Source of the DNA: Candidatus Poribacteria bacterium
GTDB lineage: Bacteria; Poribacteria; WGA-4E; JAJDTR01
Assembly (NCBI GenBank): GCA_022827055.1
Contig: JAJDTR010000137.1
Location: 1 to 33,921, forward strand
Direction of reading: 5' to 3'
DNA length: 33,921 nucleotides
The notes below the pieces were generated by a model. It was not told the origin of the DNA, made no database searches, and was given only the letters and a program-made list of their open reading frames with translations. The translations under genes and the position numbers were made by a program. This document shows, in pieces, positions 1-8,363 of the stretch. Positions within the stretch are counted from its first letter, which is position 1, and every line of letters begins with the position of its first letter.

Positions 1-460
1 AATGATGGAAGGGCAAAATCGGTCAATCAATCGGACTCGCGGCAATATCTAGGTGACTTTTGCTCGTTCATGGCGGTATACCCCAAGATCTAGTATGTGA
101 AAATTCGAGATTACACAAGCCTTATTATGCGGATGTTAAGTACTACATTAACGCACATTCATTTGCACCGAGGCGATTGCACCATTCAACTACATTCTTG
201 GTCTGAAAAAGTCATAGGTACAAACATGTTTGCACCTGATGTTCGCATTGACGCTCCCTCTCCCATGACCGTTGCGCGAAACCAAGACACTAACGGACAA
301 CAAGGCCCAAGCTCACCGTGAGCAAACTGTTTTTATATTGAGAATACCTGATGTGTATGATAAAATACTGCTACGTATTATTGCAAAATAACGATGAAAA
401 GTCAATGTCAAAACCCGGGCATTTCGGTGAGGAAGAACCAACAGACAGCGTTGTCCCACT
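1..460. other. Left-edge region without a convincing gene
   Basis: One plus-strand frame is open from the window edge to a stop at 91-93 and could be the last 30 codons of an upstream gene, but its residues match nothing I recognise. A GTG-started frame at 97-321 has no ribosome binding site and a low-complexity, His/Ser/Thr-rich product, so I do not call it. The only supportable element is a promoter-like pair near 338-366. The rest appears non-coding. Confidence 0.5.
338..366 (+). promoter_or_regulatory. Putative sigma70-type promoter for the 461-1462 gene pair
   Basis: TTGAGA (338-343) and TAAAAT (361-366) are separated by exactly 17 bases. The predicted transcript start lies near 373, leaving a leader of about 90 bases before the first gene. 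The match is by eye to the general bacterial consensus; the organism's own sigma factor preference is unknown. Confidence 0.45.
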
Positions 461-874
461 ATGAGTAGTAAGTCAATAGAGGTCTTTCATACAATGCAAA
501 GGATGGTGCGAATTACTACCGAATCTATCGTGATGGACGCTGAGCTCAATGAGTCACTCACGGCTTCGCAGATATGGGAGGCATTGCCAATAACTTCCTC
601 AGGGAATACGTGGGGAGATGAGATTTACTTCTCAATCCCGGTGGACGCTGAACTAGAGAATGAACAAGACATCGTAGAAATTGGCGACATTGCGTATTGG
701 CCCCCCGGTAAAGCATTTTGTATTTTCTTCGGGCCCACGCCAATGAGCCGAGAGAACGAGATCCGACCAGCGAGCGCTGTTAACGTCGTCGGTAAACTCC
801 TTGGAGACGCGACAATCTTCAAAAAAGTCAAGAATGAGGAGAACGTAACACTAGAGCAAATCGATCGGAGATAA
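461..874 (+). CDS. Cyclophilin-like fold protein (TM1367/DUF369 type)
   Basis: A protein of up to 137 residues whose core resembles the small bacterial cyclophilin-like (DUF369) family. It has an opening strand VRITTES, then a conserved-looking segment around residues 45-60 (SSGNTWGDEIYFSIPV), the stretch GDIAYWPPGKAFCIFFGPTP and a later VNVVGKL strand. Family members are single beta-barrel domains of 115-125 residues, and their function is poorly defined. The first 14 residues lie outside the domain and ATG 461 lacks a clear ribosome binding site, so the in-frame ATG at 503 is a possible true start. The stop is 3 bases before the next gene, so the two are probably co-transcribed and coupled. 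Confidence 0.75.
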   Translation: MSSKSIEVFHTMQRMVRITTESIVMDAELNESLTASQIWEALPITSSGNTWGDEIYFSIPVDAELENEQDIVEIGDIAYWPPGKAFCIFFGPTPMSRENEIRPASAVNVVGKLLGDATIFKKVKNEENVTLEQIDRR

Positions 875-877
875 AAT

Positions 878-1462
878 ATGGAGTTTACCGAAGAGGAAAG
901 AAAGGAACTTGAAGAAAAATACAGAGAACAGCGTAGGGCTATGTGGGCCGGAAAGCGTCCTCCAAGCGCTACACCAGAGGAGAGTTCGGATAAAGCCCCG
1001 GAAAAGTCGGGCAGTGTCGACAAACCGCCACAAGGGGCGACTCTTCGCGCCAGACTGGATTCTCATCGAACTCGGACAAAACCTTTGGATGAGAACCAAC
1101 CAACTACGGTTTCTTCTCAAGCAAGCGCGATGCCACCTCAGCAAACACGGTTGAATGCGAGAGAAATTGCACCCACAAATAGGGCGAACACAGTTTCGGC
1201 AAATAATTACAATAACCCGCAGCAGATTATTCAGAAAATTCGGAGTCAGAGAGAGGAAATCTGGGAGGGCAGTTCAGCTACATGTTCGCGTCAACGCCGG
1301 CGATGGCGCGGCACAGCCGGCAAAGTAGGAAAATTTTGGAACCCACCTCGACAGGAAGAGGTTGAAAGGCCGCGCAGATGGAAACTTGCGCTAGGAGTAT
1401 TCGGAACTATAGCCCTTTTAATTGGCGTTGGCATACTGCTAGGATATTGGTTTGCAAGCTAG
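878..1462 (+). CDS. Unknown basic protein with one C-terminal membrane segment
   Basis: A 194-residue protein I do not recognise. A GGAG at 867-870 sits 7 bases before the ATG and supports the start. Residues 1-25 are a charged helix (EERKELEEKYREQRR). Residues 26-125 are a low-complexity, Pro/Ser/Gln/Asn-rich linker. A strongly basic patch follows (RQRRRWR, then RPRRWK), and then a single hydrophobic segment at about 170-192 ending in WFAS. This is the layout of a tail-anchored protein with its bulk in the cytoplasm. It follows the cyclophilin-like gene by 3 bases. No function can be assigned. Confidence 0.7.
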   Translation: MEFTEEERKELEEKYREQRRAMWAGKRPPSATPEESSDKAPEKSGSVDKPPQGATLRARLDSHRTRTKPLDENQPTTVSSQASAMPPQQTRLNAREIAPTNRANTVSANNYNNPQQIIQKIRSQREEIWEGSSATCSRQRRRWRGTAGKVGKFWNPPRQEEVERPRRWKLALGVFGTIALLIGVGILLGYWFAS

Positions 1463-1546
1463 AACTGTGGAGAGTCAGAATTCGCTTAATTCCTACTATT
1501 AATCTTCGTTGCAAACTGTGCAGGAGGTTCACTTGGAGATAAAACT

Positions 1547-2272
1547 ATGAACCAACCGTTCCTGACATTGTTCCGATACTGGATACATGTTTACTTTCCG
1601 TTCACGCTCGCACTGGTACTTTGGTTCGGCACGACGGGTCATAGCCGGAACTTCTATCCAGATGACATCGGAAACCAATGGACCTTGCAGAGCCTTGACA
1701 AAATGAACTTGAGGACTGTTACAATCAAGGGGCCGGAGATAATCGATGGCGTAGAACTTAGTCTCATTGAAGAAGACACCAATGGAAACATCAACAAACT
1801 TTTTGTGAAATCGGAAGCCGACGGAATAAAACTCTTCCGATCTATTGTCTCCATTGCCATCATAGGGGAAGTGACATTTGATTATTCGCCGCCACAGGTT
1901 TTTCTCCCAATCCCTGCACATCTCGGTTCGACTTGGACGGTTCAAAGCGACGCAGAGATTGCCGTCGTGGGGAAGATTCAATCGACAAATCGGGCTGAGG
2001 TAGTCGCAATTGAGGAAGTGGTCACGCCTGCAGGCACTTTCCAAGACTGTTTAAATATTAAACAGAACATCGCCTTAAACCTACCGATTGCAGATTTGGA
2101 ATTAACCAACTCTATGTGGCTAGCACCGAATGTCGGCTTAGTTAAAGCGACCGATTCGGGCGGCATTATCTTCGAACTGATTGATTTTGACATTGCTGAA
2201 AGCGAACCTCAAACCGCAGTGCAACCGATTGGTAAACTAGCAACAACATGGGCATCAATGAAGTATCGGTGA
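1547..2272 (+). CDS. Secreted or lipoprotein-like protein of unknown function
   Basis: A 241-residue protein with a GGAG (1535-1538) 8 bases before its ATG. The N-terminus has a hydrophobic stretch (residues 12-27) that can act as a signal peptide or anchor. The mature part opens with YPDDIGNQWTLQSLD and contains TPAGTFQDCLNIKQ and later WLAPNVGLVKA. That order (a measured 'length of text' opening, then TPAGTF.DC, then APGVGLVK) is seen in secreted beta-rich proteins of the DUF3108/TapB-like type in environmental bacteria. The role is unknown. Its last 25 bases overlap the start of the next gene, suggesting translational coupling. Confidence 0.75.
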   Translation: MNQPFLTLFRYWIHVYFPFTLALVLWFGTTGHSRNFYPDDIGNQWTLQSLDKMNLRTVTIKGPEIIDGVELSLIEEDTNGNINKLFVKSEADGIKLFRSIVSIAIIGEVTFDYSPPQVFLPIPAHLGSTWTVQSDAEIAVVGKIQSTNRAEVVAIEEVVTPAGTFQDCLNIKQNIALNLPIADLELTNSMWLAPNVGLVKATDSGGIIFELIDFDIAESEPQTAVQPIGKLATTWASMKYR

Positions 2273-4431
2273 ACGAACATAAGCGTTTTGGCGCCGAATC
2301 CCAGTCAAGTTTTGGGAATCTCAAAACATCTTCCATTTTCCCTCAGCTAGCTCAATTCTTGATCCTTGCCATCCTGTTGTGTGAACACACCTCTCCCTTT
2401 GGATACACCCATGAAAGACATCGTTTCAATTCATTTGATGGCAGGTTGCGTTTGACAAAAACTCCTCGAATTGGAGGCAGTGCGACCCTTGTTCTCTCGA
2501 TCCGCTCCAATCTCGTTGAACCCGTCCATGCCCAAATTCTGTTTCATCTGCCACGGGGCATTGTTGCTGAATCACCTGATCAGTTTCACGATGTTTATTT
2601 CCCCTCAACGGAGGCAGAACAGCAATACAGCGTACGTCTGCGGGTAAAAAAATCCGGGAATTTTCCGCTTCAAGCATCAATCTATAACATATCCGTTGAC
2701 GGTAAAAGAATTGCACAACATTTTTATACGTATCTTCTCGTGACACCAACCCGTGCAGAGATCGGGTCCGAGCCTTTCAATGATGAAGTAAGTAGCTTTC
2801 CGCTTCAAACTCATGTTCAATTGTCATCCGCACCCGCTGAAATTGATGACGCTCTATTAATTCGTGGAACGGTTTCCTATTTTGACGATAACGAACTCAG
2901 CGTATTGCCCATTCAAAGGCCTCAAATTCAATTGTACTTGGAGGATCAAATCACGAGCGACATAATTATCGATCACACCGTTGGCGACGAACAGGGCAAT
3001 TACAACTTCGATAATCTAAATCACCCAGCCCTCCACGACGGTAACCCGCGTGATTTGTATGTTGTTTTGAAATTTGACAATTCCGTCATGTCAATAGCGG
3101 CGGAGATTGACGATGATATCTACCAAACGTATTCCCTGAAATCTGAAACGGTTAGCGATGTCTCTGACGGAGAAAACGTTATTGATTTGGTCATTGATAG
3201 TAAAGATCCGAATCGCGGGATTGGACACATTTTCAACACAATCCAAGATGCACATAGTTTTCTTTATGGCCGATTAGGTTGGGAACGAGATAGACCGATC
3301 CAGGTAATTTGGCCCGGTCCATATAGTATCTCTTATTACAATCTCGATCGTATGGGCGAAGGTAGAACACAAATGAACCGGGAACATATTGCTATTGCTT
3401 TTGGAGAACACCAATGGCTACGCATTATAATGTTCCACGAATATGCACATGCAGTCATGACCGCTGCCTACGGTTACAATATTGACGCACTGCCCCTAAG
3501 TGACTACCCTGGAGTGCACCGTGTGGAGACGGTGTCAAATCTGGGATTTGCATTCTACGAAGGTTGGGCGGAGTTTATGGAAGCCGCAGTGGACAATAAC
3601 GCTTTGAATGTCACAGGATTCTTGGATAGGGACTCCCCAAACATTGAATCTAATCAGTGGTGGACGGGTCACGTGAATGGAGCAGGTCAGAATGTCAGAG
3701 GCGAATTAGTTGAAGGAACCGTTGCAAGTATCCTGTGGGACATATTTGACACACCAGACTCAATGGATCTCACCCCGAATGTTGACGATGATAACATTAA
3801 CGATCGGCTAGATTTATTCTGGAAAATCTTTGTGACTGACAACCCGCAAAACGTCATAGATGTCGCGGAGGCGTGGCGCCTGCGGAACTTTCCGATGTTA
3901 AAAGAACTGGAGGCAATCTACGCAAACCACCATACGCTTTCTCGCCCAAACTCGCCCCCTACGCTTCAATTCACTTCTCCAACCAAAGAGCGTGCCATAG
4001 CAGGCAATACCTTTGAGATTACGTGGCAGGCATTCGATTTGGATGGGGACGATTTTACGATTGACTTGTTCTATGATGCTGATCGGATAGTGGGCAATTC
4101 TGTGGAGATTCAATCGCGGATTTCGTCAGGACTGTCTGGTTGGAGCTGGGACACAAGCATGGTTGAAGAAGGCAAATACTATCTCGGTGCGAGTGTTAGA
4201 GACTTCAGAAACTCAAAGATCGAGGTCTACAGTGAAGAATTCGTGATCATTGACCGGACAGCGATTTACGATGTGAATGGGGACAAAATTGTTAACCTGC
4301 TTGATTTGGTCGCAGTCGCCGCCCAGTTCGGAGAGACGCCAGATTCTAACTTGGATGCGAACGGTGACGGAGTGATAAATGTCCTTGATCTTGTCTTGAT
4401 TGCGGCTCACTTTGGAGAAGTCGCCCCTTGA
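2248..4431 (+). CDS. Secreted HExxH metallopeptidase-like protein with dockerin-like C-terminus
   Basis: A 727-residue exported protein. A hydrophobic segment at about 30-45 serves as a delayed signal sequence after a polar 30-residue N-terminus. Residues 60-180 form a beta-rich region. Around 200-290 lies a carboxypeptidase-regulatory-like beta domain. The catalytic-looking part holds H397-E-Y-A-H401 with E438 in EGWAEF, a gluzincin-type arrangement (HExxH plus a downstream Glu). An Ig-like domain with LDGDDFTIDLFYDAD follows. Two Asp-rich calcium-loop repeats at about 675-725 (DVNGDKIVNLLDL and DANGDGVINVLDL) match type I dockerin-like modules. The start overlaps the preceding gene by 25 bases and has no clear ribosome binding site; a GTG at 2269 is an alternative. 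Peptidase activity is inferred only from the zinc motif. Confidence 0.8.
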   Translation: MGINEVSVNEHKRFGAESQSSFGNLKTSSIFPQLAQFLILAILLCEHTSPFGYTHERHRFNSFDGRLRLTKTPRIGGSATLVLSIRSNLVEPVHAQILFHLPRGIVAESPDQFHDVYFPSTEAEQQYSVRLRVKKSGNFPLQASIYNISVDGKRIAQHFYTYLLVTPTRAEIGSEPFNDEVSSFPLQTHVQLSSAPAEIDDALLIRGTVSYFDDNELSVLPIQRPQIQLYLEDQITSDIIIDHTVGDEQGNYNFDNLNHPALHDGNPRDLYVVLKFDNSVMSIAAEIDDDIYQTYSLKSETVSDVSDGENVIDLVIDSKDPNRGIGHIFNTIQDAHSFLYGRLGWERDRPIQVIWPGPYSISYYNLDRMGEGRTQMNREHIAIAFGEHQWLRIIMFHEYAHAVMTAAYGYNIDALPLSDYPGVHRVETVSNLGFAFYEGWAEFMEAAVDNNALNVTGFLDRDSPNIESNQWWTGHVNGAGQNVRGELVEGTVASILWDIFDTPDSMDLTPNVDDDNINDRLDLFWKIFVTDNPQNVIDVAEAWRLRNFPMLKELEAIYANHHTLSRPNSPPTLQFTSPTKERAIAGNTFEITWQAFDLDGDDFTIDLFYDADRIVGNSVEIQSRISSGLSGWSWDTSMVEEGKYYLGASVRDFRNSKIEVYSEEFVIIDRTAIYDVNGDKIVNLLDLVAVAAQFGETPDSNLDANGDGVINVLDLVLIAAHFGEVAP

Positions 4432-4631
4432 CACATCCCAAAATTAATAGCGGCGATCTCGCGATCACGAAGGATAATCAAATGGAAATTTTTCAGTGGA
4501 TGTCATTACTGATTGAGAAAACTAATCTGCTCGCGGTGGCACTATTGAAAACTGCGGCGGTCATTAAAACGTGCCACATTTGATAGGTGCTGATATGACG
4601 CAACCACCGACCGCGTAATTGGAGGTGTAGT

Positions 4632-5657
4632 TTGCCGTTTGGAGATAACAACTGGCTTGCTTTAACGCAAGAGCCGACTTTGGAACCTGAACTCCCAATA
4701 TGCGATCCCCACCACCACAACTGGGATTTTCGCACTGACCGTATTCCCTACCATCGATATCTTCTGCATGAACTTGTCGCTGACATACACAGCGGCCACA
4801 ACGTGCGTTCCACCGTGTTTGTCGAGGCGGGTGCAATGTACCGTGCGGATGGCCCGGAGGAAGCGCGTGCTGTGGGAGAGGTTGAATTTGTACAAGGACT
4901 CGCCGCTGCCAGTGCGAGCGGACTGTACGGCTCCAGCCGGATTGCCGCTGGCATTGTTGGCAGGGCGAACTTAAACCTTGGCGATCGAGTTGAGCCTGTG
5001 CTCGAGGCACTACAAGCGGCTAGTCCTAACAGGTTCCGAGGAATTCGTCACTCTGTTACGTGGGATCCACATCCCGAGTTCGAAAATAAGGTCCGTCCCA
5101 ATATAAAAGGTCAGTTGGGATCGAGTAGCTATCGCGCGGGCGCTCGAATACTAGCACGTATGGGGTTAACCTTGGAGGCATGGTTATATTTTCCACAACT
5201 GCCCGAGTTGGTTGATTTCGCTAAGGCAATTCCAGATTTGAGTATTATCTTAAATCACATTGGAGGGGTGTTAGGCGTTGGTCCTTACGCTAATAGGAAG
5301 GATGAAGTACTAGCCGCTTGGCGAAACGGTATCGAAGCTGTTGCCGAATGCCCCAACATTAACGTAAAACTTGGTGGCATGGGGATGCCGCACGTTGGCT
5401 TTGATTGGTACATGCGCGAAAAACCGATCGGATCGGAAGAACTCGCCGAGTCAATGAGTCCTTATATGAACTACTGTATTGAAACATTCGGAGCTGATCG
5501 GTGTATGTTCGAGAGCAATTTCCCGGTTGATAAAGTGTCATTTTCTTATAATGTAATGTACAATGCCTTCAAACGACTGTCATCGGGTTATTCGGACTCG
5601 GAACGCGCCGCTCTGTTCCATGATACTGCTGCTCGGGTATACCGTCTTGATGTGTAA
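4632..5657 (+). CDS. Amidohydrolase-2 family metal-dependent hydrolase
   Basis: A 341-residue TIM-barrel amidohydrolase (Amidohydro_2 type, including lactonases and 2-pyrone-4,6-dicarboxylate hydrolases). It starts at TTG with GGAGGTG at 4621-4627 just upstream. The first-strand metal motif is D25-P-H27-H-H29. The last-strand motif reads MFESNFPVD (292-300), with Asn296 where many relatives carry the metal- or water-binding Asp. Length is normal and the substrate cannot be predicted. The gene stands alone: 200 bases follow the preceding gene and 125 precede the next. Confidence 0.85.
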   Translation: MPFGDNNWLALTQEPTLEPELPICDPHHHNWDFRTDRIPYHRYLLHELVADIHSGHNVRSTVFVEAGAMYRADGPEEARAVGEVEFVQGLAAASASGLYGSSRIAAGIVGRANLNLGDRVEPVLEALQAASPNRFRGIRHSVTWDPHPEFENKVRPNIKGQLGSSSYRAGARILARMGLTLEAWLYFPQLPELVDFAKAIPDLSIILNHIGGVLGVGPYANRKDEVLAAWRNGIEAVAECPNINVKLGGMGMPHVGFDWYMREKPIGSEELAESMSPYMNYCIETFGADRCMFESNFPVDKVSFSYNVMYNAFKRLSSGYSDSERAALFHDTAARVYRLDV

Positions 5658-5782
5658 CTAAACATGGTGCACATTGCGGACGAGAATCACACTAGATTCT
5701 GCTCTTGAACGCGTATTGAATGATTTGTTAATCCGTACTTCTACGAGCAACGCAACCATTTCGAAATAGGAGTCAGCCCACA

Positions 5783-6901
5783 ATGCAAGAAGTCATTTAC
5801 GATGTCGCCGTTATCGGAGCAGGCCCGGCGGGCGCGCAAGCGGCGGTTTCTGCCAGTCACCAAATGCGGCACGTGTTGGTTCTCCACGCTGGCAAAGTGA
5901 GCTTCAGCCGCGGACGCGCATACTGGTCAAAGTCCGTCAAAATTGAGGATGCACCAGTGTTTCCAGGCGTCATCGGGCCGCAATTTGCCAAGGAATTAAT
6001 GAAGTGGATGGAAGGCCGGCCGGTAACCGACATCACTATACATGGCGAGAAACGCAAGACTGGGATTGAAATTCGTGACGGCTTAATCACTCAATTAACA
6101 CGGGAAGAGAACTGTTTTGACCTCGAAGCCTCCACGGCTGCACTCAAGAAAGGGACGTCAAAACAGATTGAGCACTTTAAATCTCGAACAGTTGTTGTTG
6201 CGTCGGGTTTTGATGATCGCTGGCCTAATATCGAATTTCAACCTGGGGCTGAACGGTTATACCAACAGTATGTTTCCGTGTTTCGGTATGCCGGGAATCG
6301 TAAAGGTTGGCACGTGTGCATCCGATGCGATGGTCACTTGCATGTTGATGAACATCTCGCTATCGTTGGTGTTGGTGACTACATATACGATGTAGCGCTA
6401 GGATCGCAAGATTTCACAGATAAAATCACAATATTGACGAACGGTCGTCCACACGGGATGTCGCCCGATGTCCTTCGGCAAGCCGAAGAACGAGGTATCA
6501 ACATCATTGAGTCGAAAATTCGCAGACACATTGGAGAGAAAACCAATCTATTGGGCTTTGAGTTGGAAGACGGAGACGAGGTGTATTTCGACGGTTTTCT
6601 TGTCGATGAAGGATTAATTCCAAACACCAAGTTTCTTGAAGGTTGGAATTATCAAAAGGACGAAGACGGGCTAATAATCACCAACGATGCTGCACAACTC
6701 CTTGATTTGCATGGAAATCCAATTCACGGTTTGTTCGCTGCCGGGGACATTGTATCGGGAGAGCGCAATCTTATCGCTACGGCTTTTGCGTTGGGACAGG
6801 AAGCTGGACTATCGGCCTCCGATTCATTGCGCAGGTGGCATCACCCGGGGCCGGTGAACCTAAATTCAATCCATGATATTGAATTTTATCCCTTGAGATG
6901 A
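5783..6901 (+). CDS. Thioredoxin reductase-like FAD/NAD(P) oxidoreductase with CIRC motif
   Basis: A 372-residue pyridine-nucleotide-disulfide oxidoreductase. Residues 8-17 hold the FAD-binding GAGPAG loop. A second Rossmann motif (IVGVGDYIYDVAL) follows the redox pair C179-I-R-C182 in the context CIRCDGH. That placement matches the CATCDGF site of thioredoxin reductases. Near the end is the FAD motif LFAAGDIVSGE. It is about 50 residues longer than classical TrxB, with extra sequence before the cysteine pair. An AGGAG upstream (5769-5773) supports the ATG. No thioredoxin gene is adjacent, so the electron acceptor is unknown. It probably reduces a disulfide or works as a related flavin oxidoreductase. 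Confidence 0.85.
   Translation: MQEVIYDVAVIGAGPAGAQAAVSASHQMRHVLVLHAGKVSFSRGRAYWSKSVKIEDAPVFPGVIGPQFAKELMKWMEGRPVTDITIHGEKRKTGIEIRDGLITQLTREENCFDLEASTAALKKGTSKQIEHFKSRTVVVASGFDDRWPNIEFQPGAERLYQQYVSVFRYAGNRKGWHVCIRCDGHLHVDEHLAIVGVGDYIYDVALGSQDFTDKITILTNGRPHGMSPDVLRQAEERGINIIESKIRRHIGEKTNLLGFELEDGDEVYFDGFLVDEGLIPNTKFLEGWNYQKDEDGLIITNDAAQLLDLHGNPIHGLFAAGDIVSGERNLIATAFALGQEAGLSASDSLRRWHHPGPVNLNSIHDIEFYPLR
6862..6886. repeat. Perfect 9-bp inverted repeat at the 3' end of the flavoprotein gene
   Basis: AAATTCAAT (6862-6870) and ATTGAATTT (6878-6886) are exact reverse complements around a 7-base loop, lying in the last coding codons. The stem is AT-rich and no U-tract follows, so it is not a classical intrinsic terminator. 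Confidence 0.5.
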
Positions 6902-6957
6902 AAAAGGGGGTAAGCGTGAAGTAGAGTTCCGTTTAGGCTCCACCGTGTGGAATTGTC

Positions 6958-8337
6958 TCAAATATCGGAAGCGACGGCTACCAGATCCAGAATATTCACC
7001 ACACCGTCTTTGTTCACGTCGGCACTAGGCTCGGTTCCGTCTTCGACCTGCATTCCTAAATTATTCGCAACGAAGACTAAATCTAAAATATTAACCACGC
7101 CGTCCCCGTTTATATCTGTGGATCGAGATTCACTTGGAATGATGATATTCGTACTCTTGACGGGTTCCCCGTTTTCTACGCCGTCATAAGGCGTGGCTTC
7201 AACAAAAAATGTCCCTCCTTGGTCGAACCCCTGCGCAAGTGTTGCTTCCGTCGCACCCGGTATGGCGCCATCTTGGTTGTGCCACTGATACGCTACCTGT
7301 TCAACGTCGCCATCATCGTCAGTCCACCCATGCACTAGAGCAGTAAGCATGGTTGGTATTTCGGGTAGCTGCACATCCGCTTCAATCTCAACACCACTCA
7401 GCGTCGGTGGCGTGTTCAGAATTAAGACTCGCTCGCTCTCAAGGGGATTACCACGATCGGTACTATCATATGGGGTGATTACCACATACACCTCATCGCC
7501 GAAATTGAAGTTTGCGCCTGTGAGGCTACGTTCCGTGACGGATGAATCTGCCAGAGATAGAGAGGAATACTTGGAAAATGCCAGTTGGTAATCAATGTCG
7601 GTCTTCACGGTAGACCCGGGAAGAATTAGCCGTTGCGTAACTAGGGTAAGGCCGACCTCCGCGCCGGGGTTGGTAACGTCCAGATCCGTCGCCAAATCGC
7701 CGGTAGCCGTGAAAGTAATTTCATGGACTCGCGTCCTGTGCCGATAGAGCCTTTCACCGGGAGCAGGATTGACATAAGTCCAAATGAACTGCTGTTCTCC
7801 TGCTTGCCTTTCGAAGGGTATTAGTGGAGTTTTGGATCGAATTATTGCCTGAAACGTTTCTGTTATAGTGTACTCCCCTACTTCAGCTAGATTAACTGTA
7901 AAGCTGCCATTGATATTGCTTCCTTCCTCTTCGTCAACTTCGTATACGGTTTCCGTGCCGCTCGGACCGGTAAATTTTACCGTGCCTTTTTGTACTCCGG
8001 CGACCGACAACCTTAATTCTAAACCGCTTGGTAGGGGCAGCGGTGAGGTTAACTCCACTGATGTCATGCCCTTATACTGTGCCTCGATCTCGTCCGAGAA
8101 ATCAACCGTCCCGCGCAGCGGACCGTCCTGATTATACCAATCATACAGGTATTGTTCCGTATCTCCGTCCACATCCTCCCAACCCACAGGTGAAGCGGTC
8201 AGCACACTCGCCTCGCGTGCAGGCGCAGGCTCAATAGTCAACTGGATTGAGTCAAAACTGGGCGGCGTATTGCCACTAACGTAGGCGAAACTCTGTATAG
8301 TAAGAAACGCAACTACGACTATGGTTGTTCTGTTCAT
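6958..8337 (-). CDS. Secreted repeat protein with dockerin-like C-terminus
   Basis: A 459-residue exported protein. GAGGAG lies 7 bases before the ATG, and a clear signal peptide (residues 1-22, hydrophobic, ending near YVSG) follows. Two copies of an Ig/cadherin-like module are visible. The first is near residue 45 (GWEDVDGDTEQYLYDWYNQDG) and the second near 345 (GWTDDDGDVEQVAYQWHNQDG). Both contain acidic DxDGD calcium-type loops. The last 55 residues hold two dockerin-like repeats (DINGDGVVNILDL and DVNKDGVVNILDL). It lies 26 bases downstream of the PLP-enzyme gene on the same strand, so it may be co-transcribed. Binding partner and role are unknown. Confidence 0.8.
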   Translation of the reverse strand: MNRTTIVVVAFLTIQSFAYVSGNTPPSFDSIQLTIEPAPAREASVLTASPVGWEDVDGDTEQYLYDWYNQDGPLRGTVDFSDEIEAQYKGMTSVELTSPLPLPSGLELRLSVAGVQKGTVKFTGPSGTETVYEVDEEEGSNINGSFTVNLAEVGEYTITETFQAIIRSKTPLIPFERQAGEQQFIWTYVNPAPGERLYRHRTRVHEITFTATGDLATDLDVTNPGAEVGLTLVTQRLILPGSTVKTDIDYQLAFSKYSSLSLADSSVTERSLTGANFNFGDEVYVVITPYDSTDRGNPLESERVLILNTPPTLSGVEIEADVQLPEIPTMLTALVHGWTDDDGDVEQVAYQWHNQDGAIPGATEATLAQGFDQGGTFFVEATPYDGVENGEPVKSTNIIIPSESRSTDINGDGVVNILDLVFVANNLGMQVEDGTEPSADVNKDGVVNILDLVAVASDI

Positions 8338-8363
8338 CTATTGCTCCTCGTGTAAGTGACGTG

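Noticed and set aside
97..321. GTG-started 74-residue frame
   Set aside because: No ribosome binding site, no recognisable domain, and a composition unlike the real genes nearby.
4428..4456. TTGACA near the end of the dockerin-protein gene as a promoter for the amidohydrolase
   Set aside because: No -10 at an acceptable distance; the nearest AT-rich hexamer is only 11 bases away.
4564..5010. 148-residue minus-strand frame opposite the amidohydrolase
   Set aside because: Gln/Arg/Cys/His-rich shadow of the real gene, with no family motifs.
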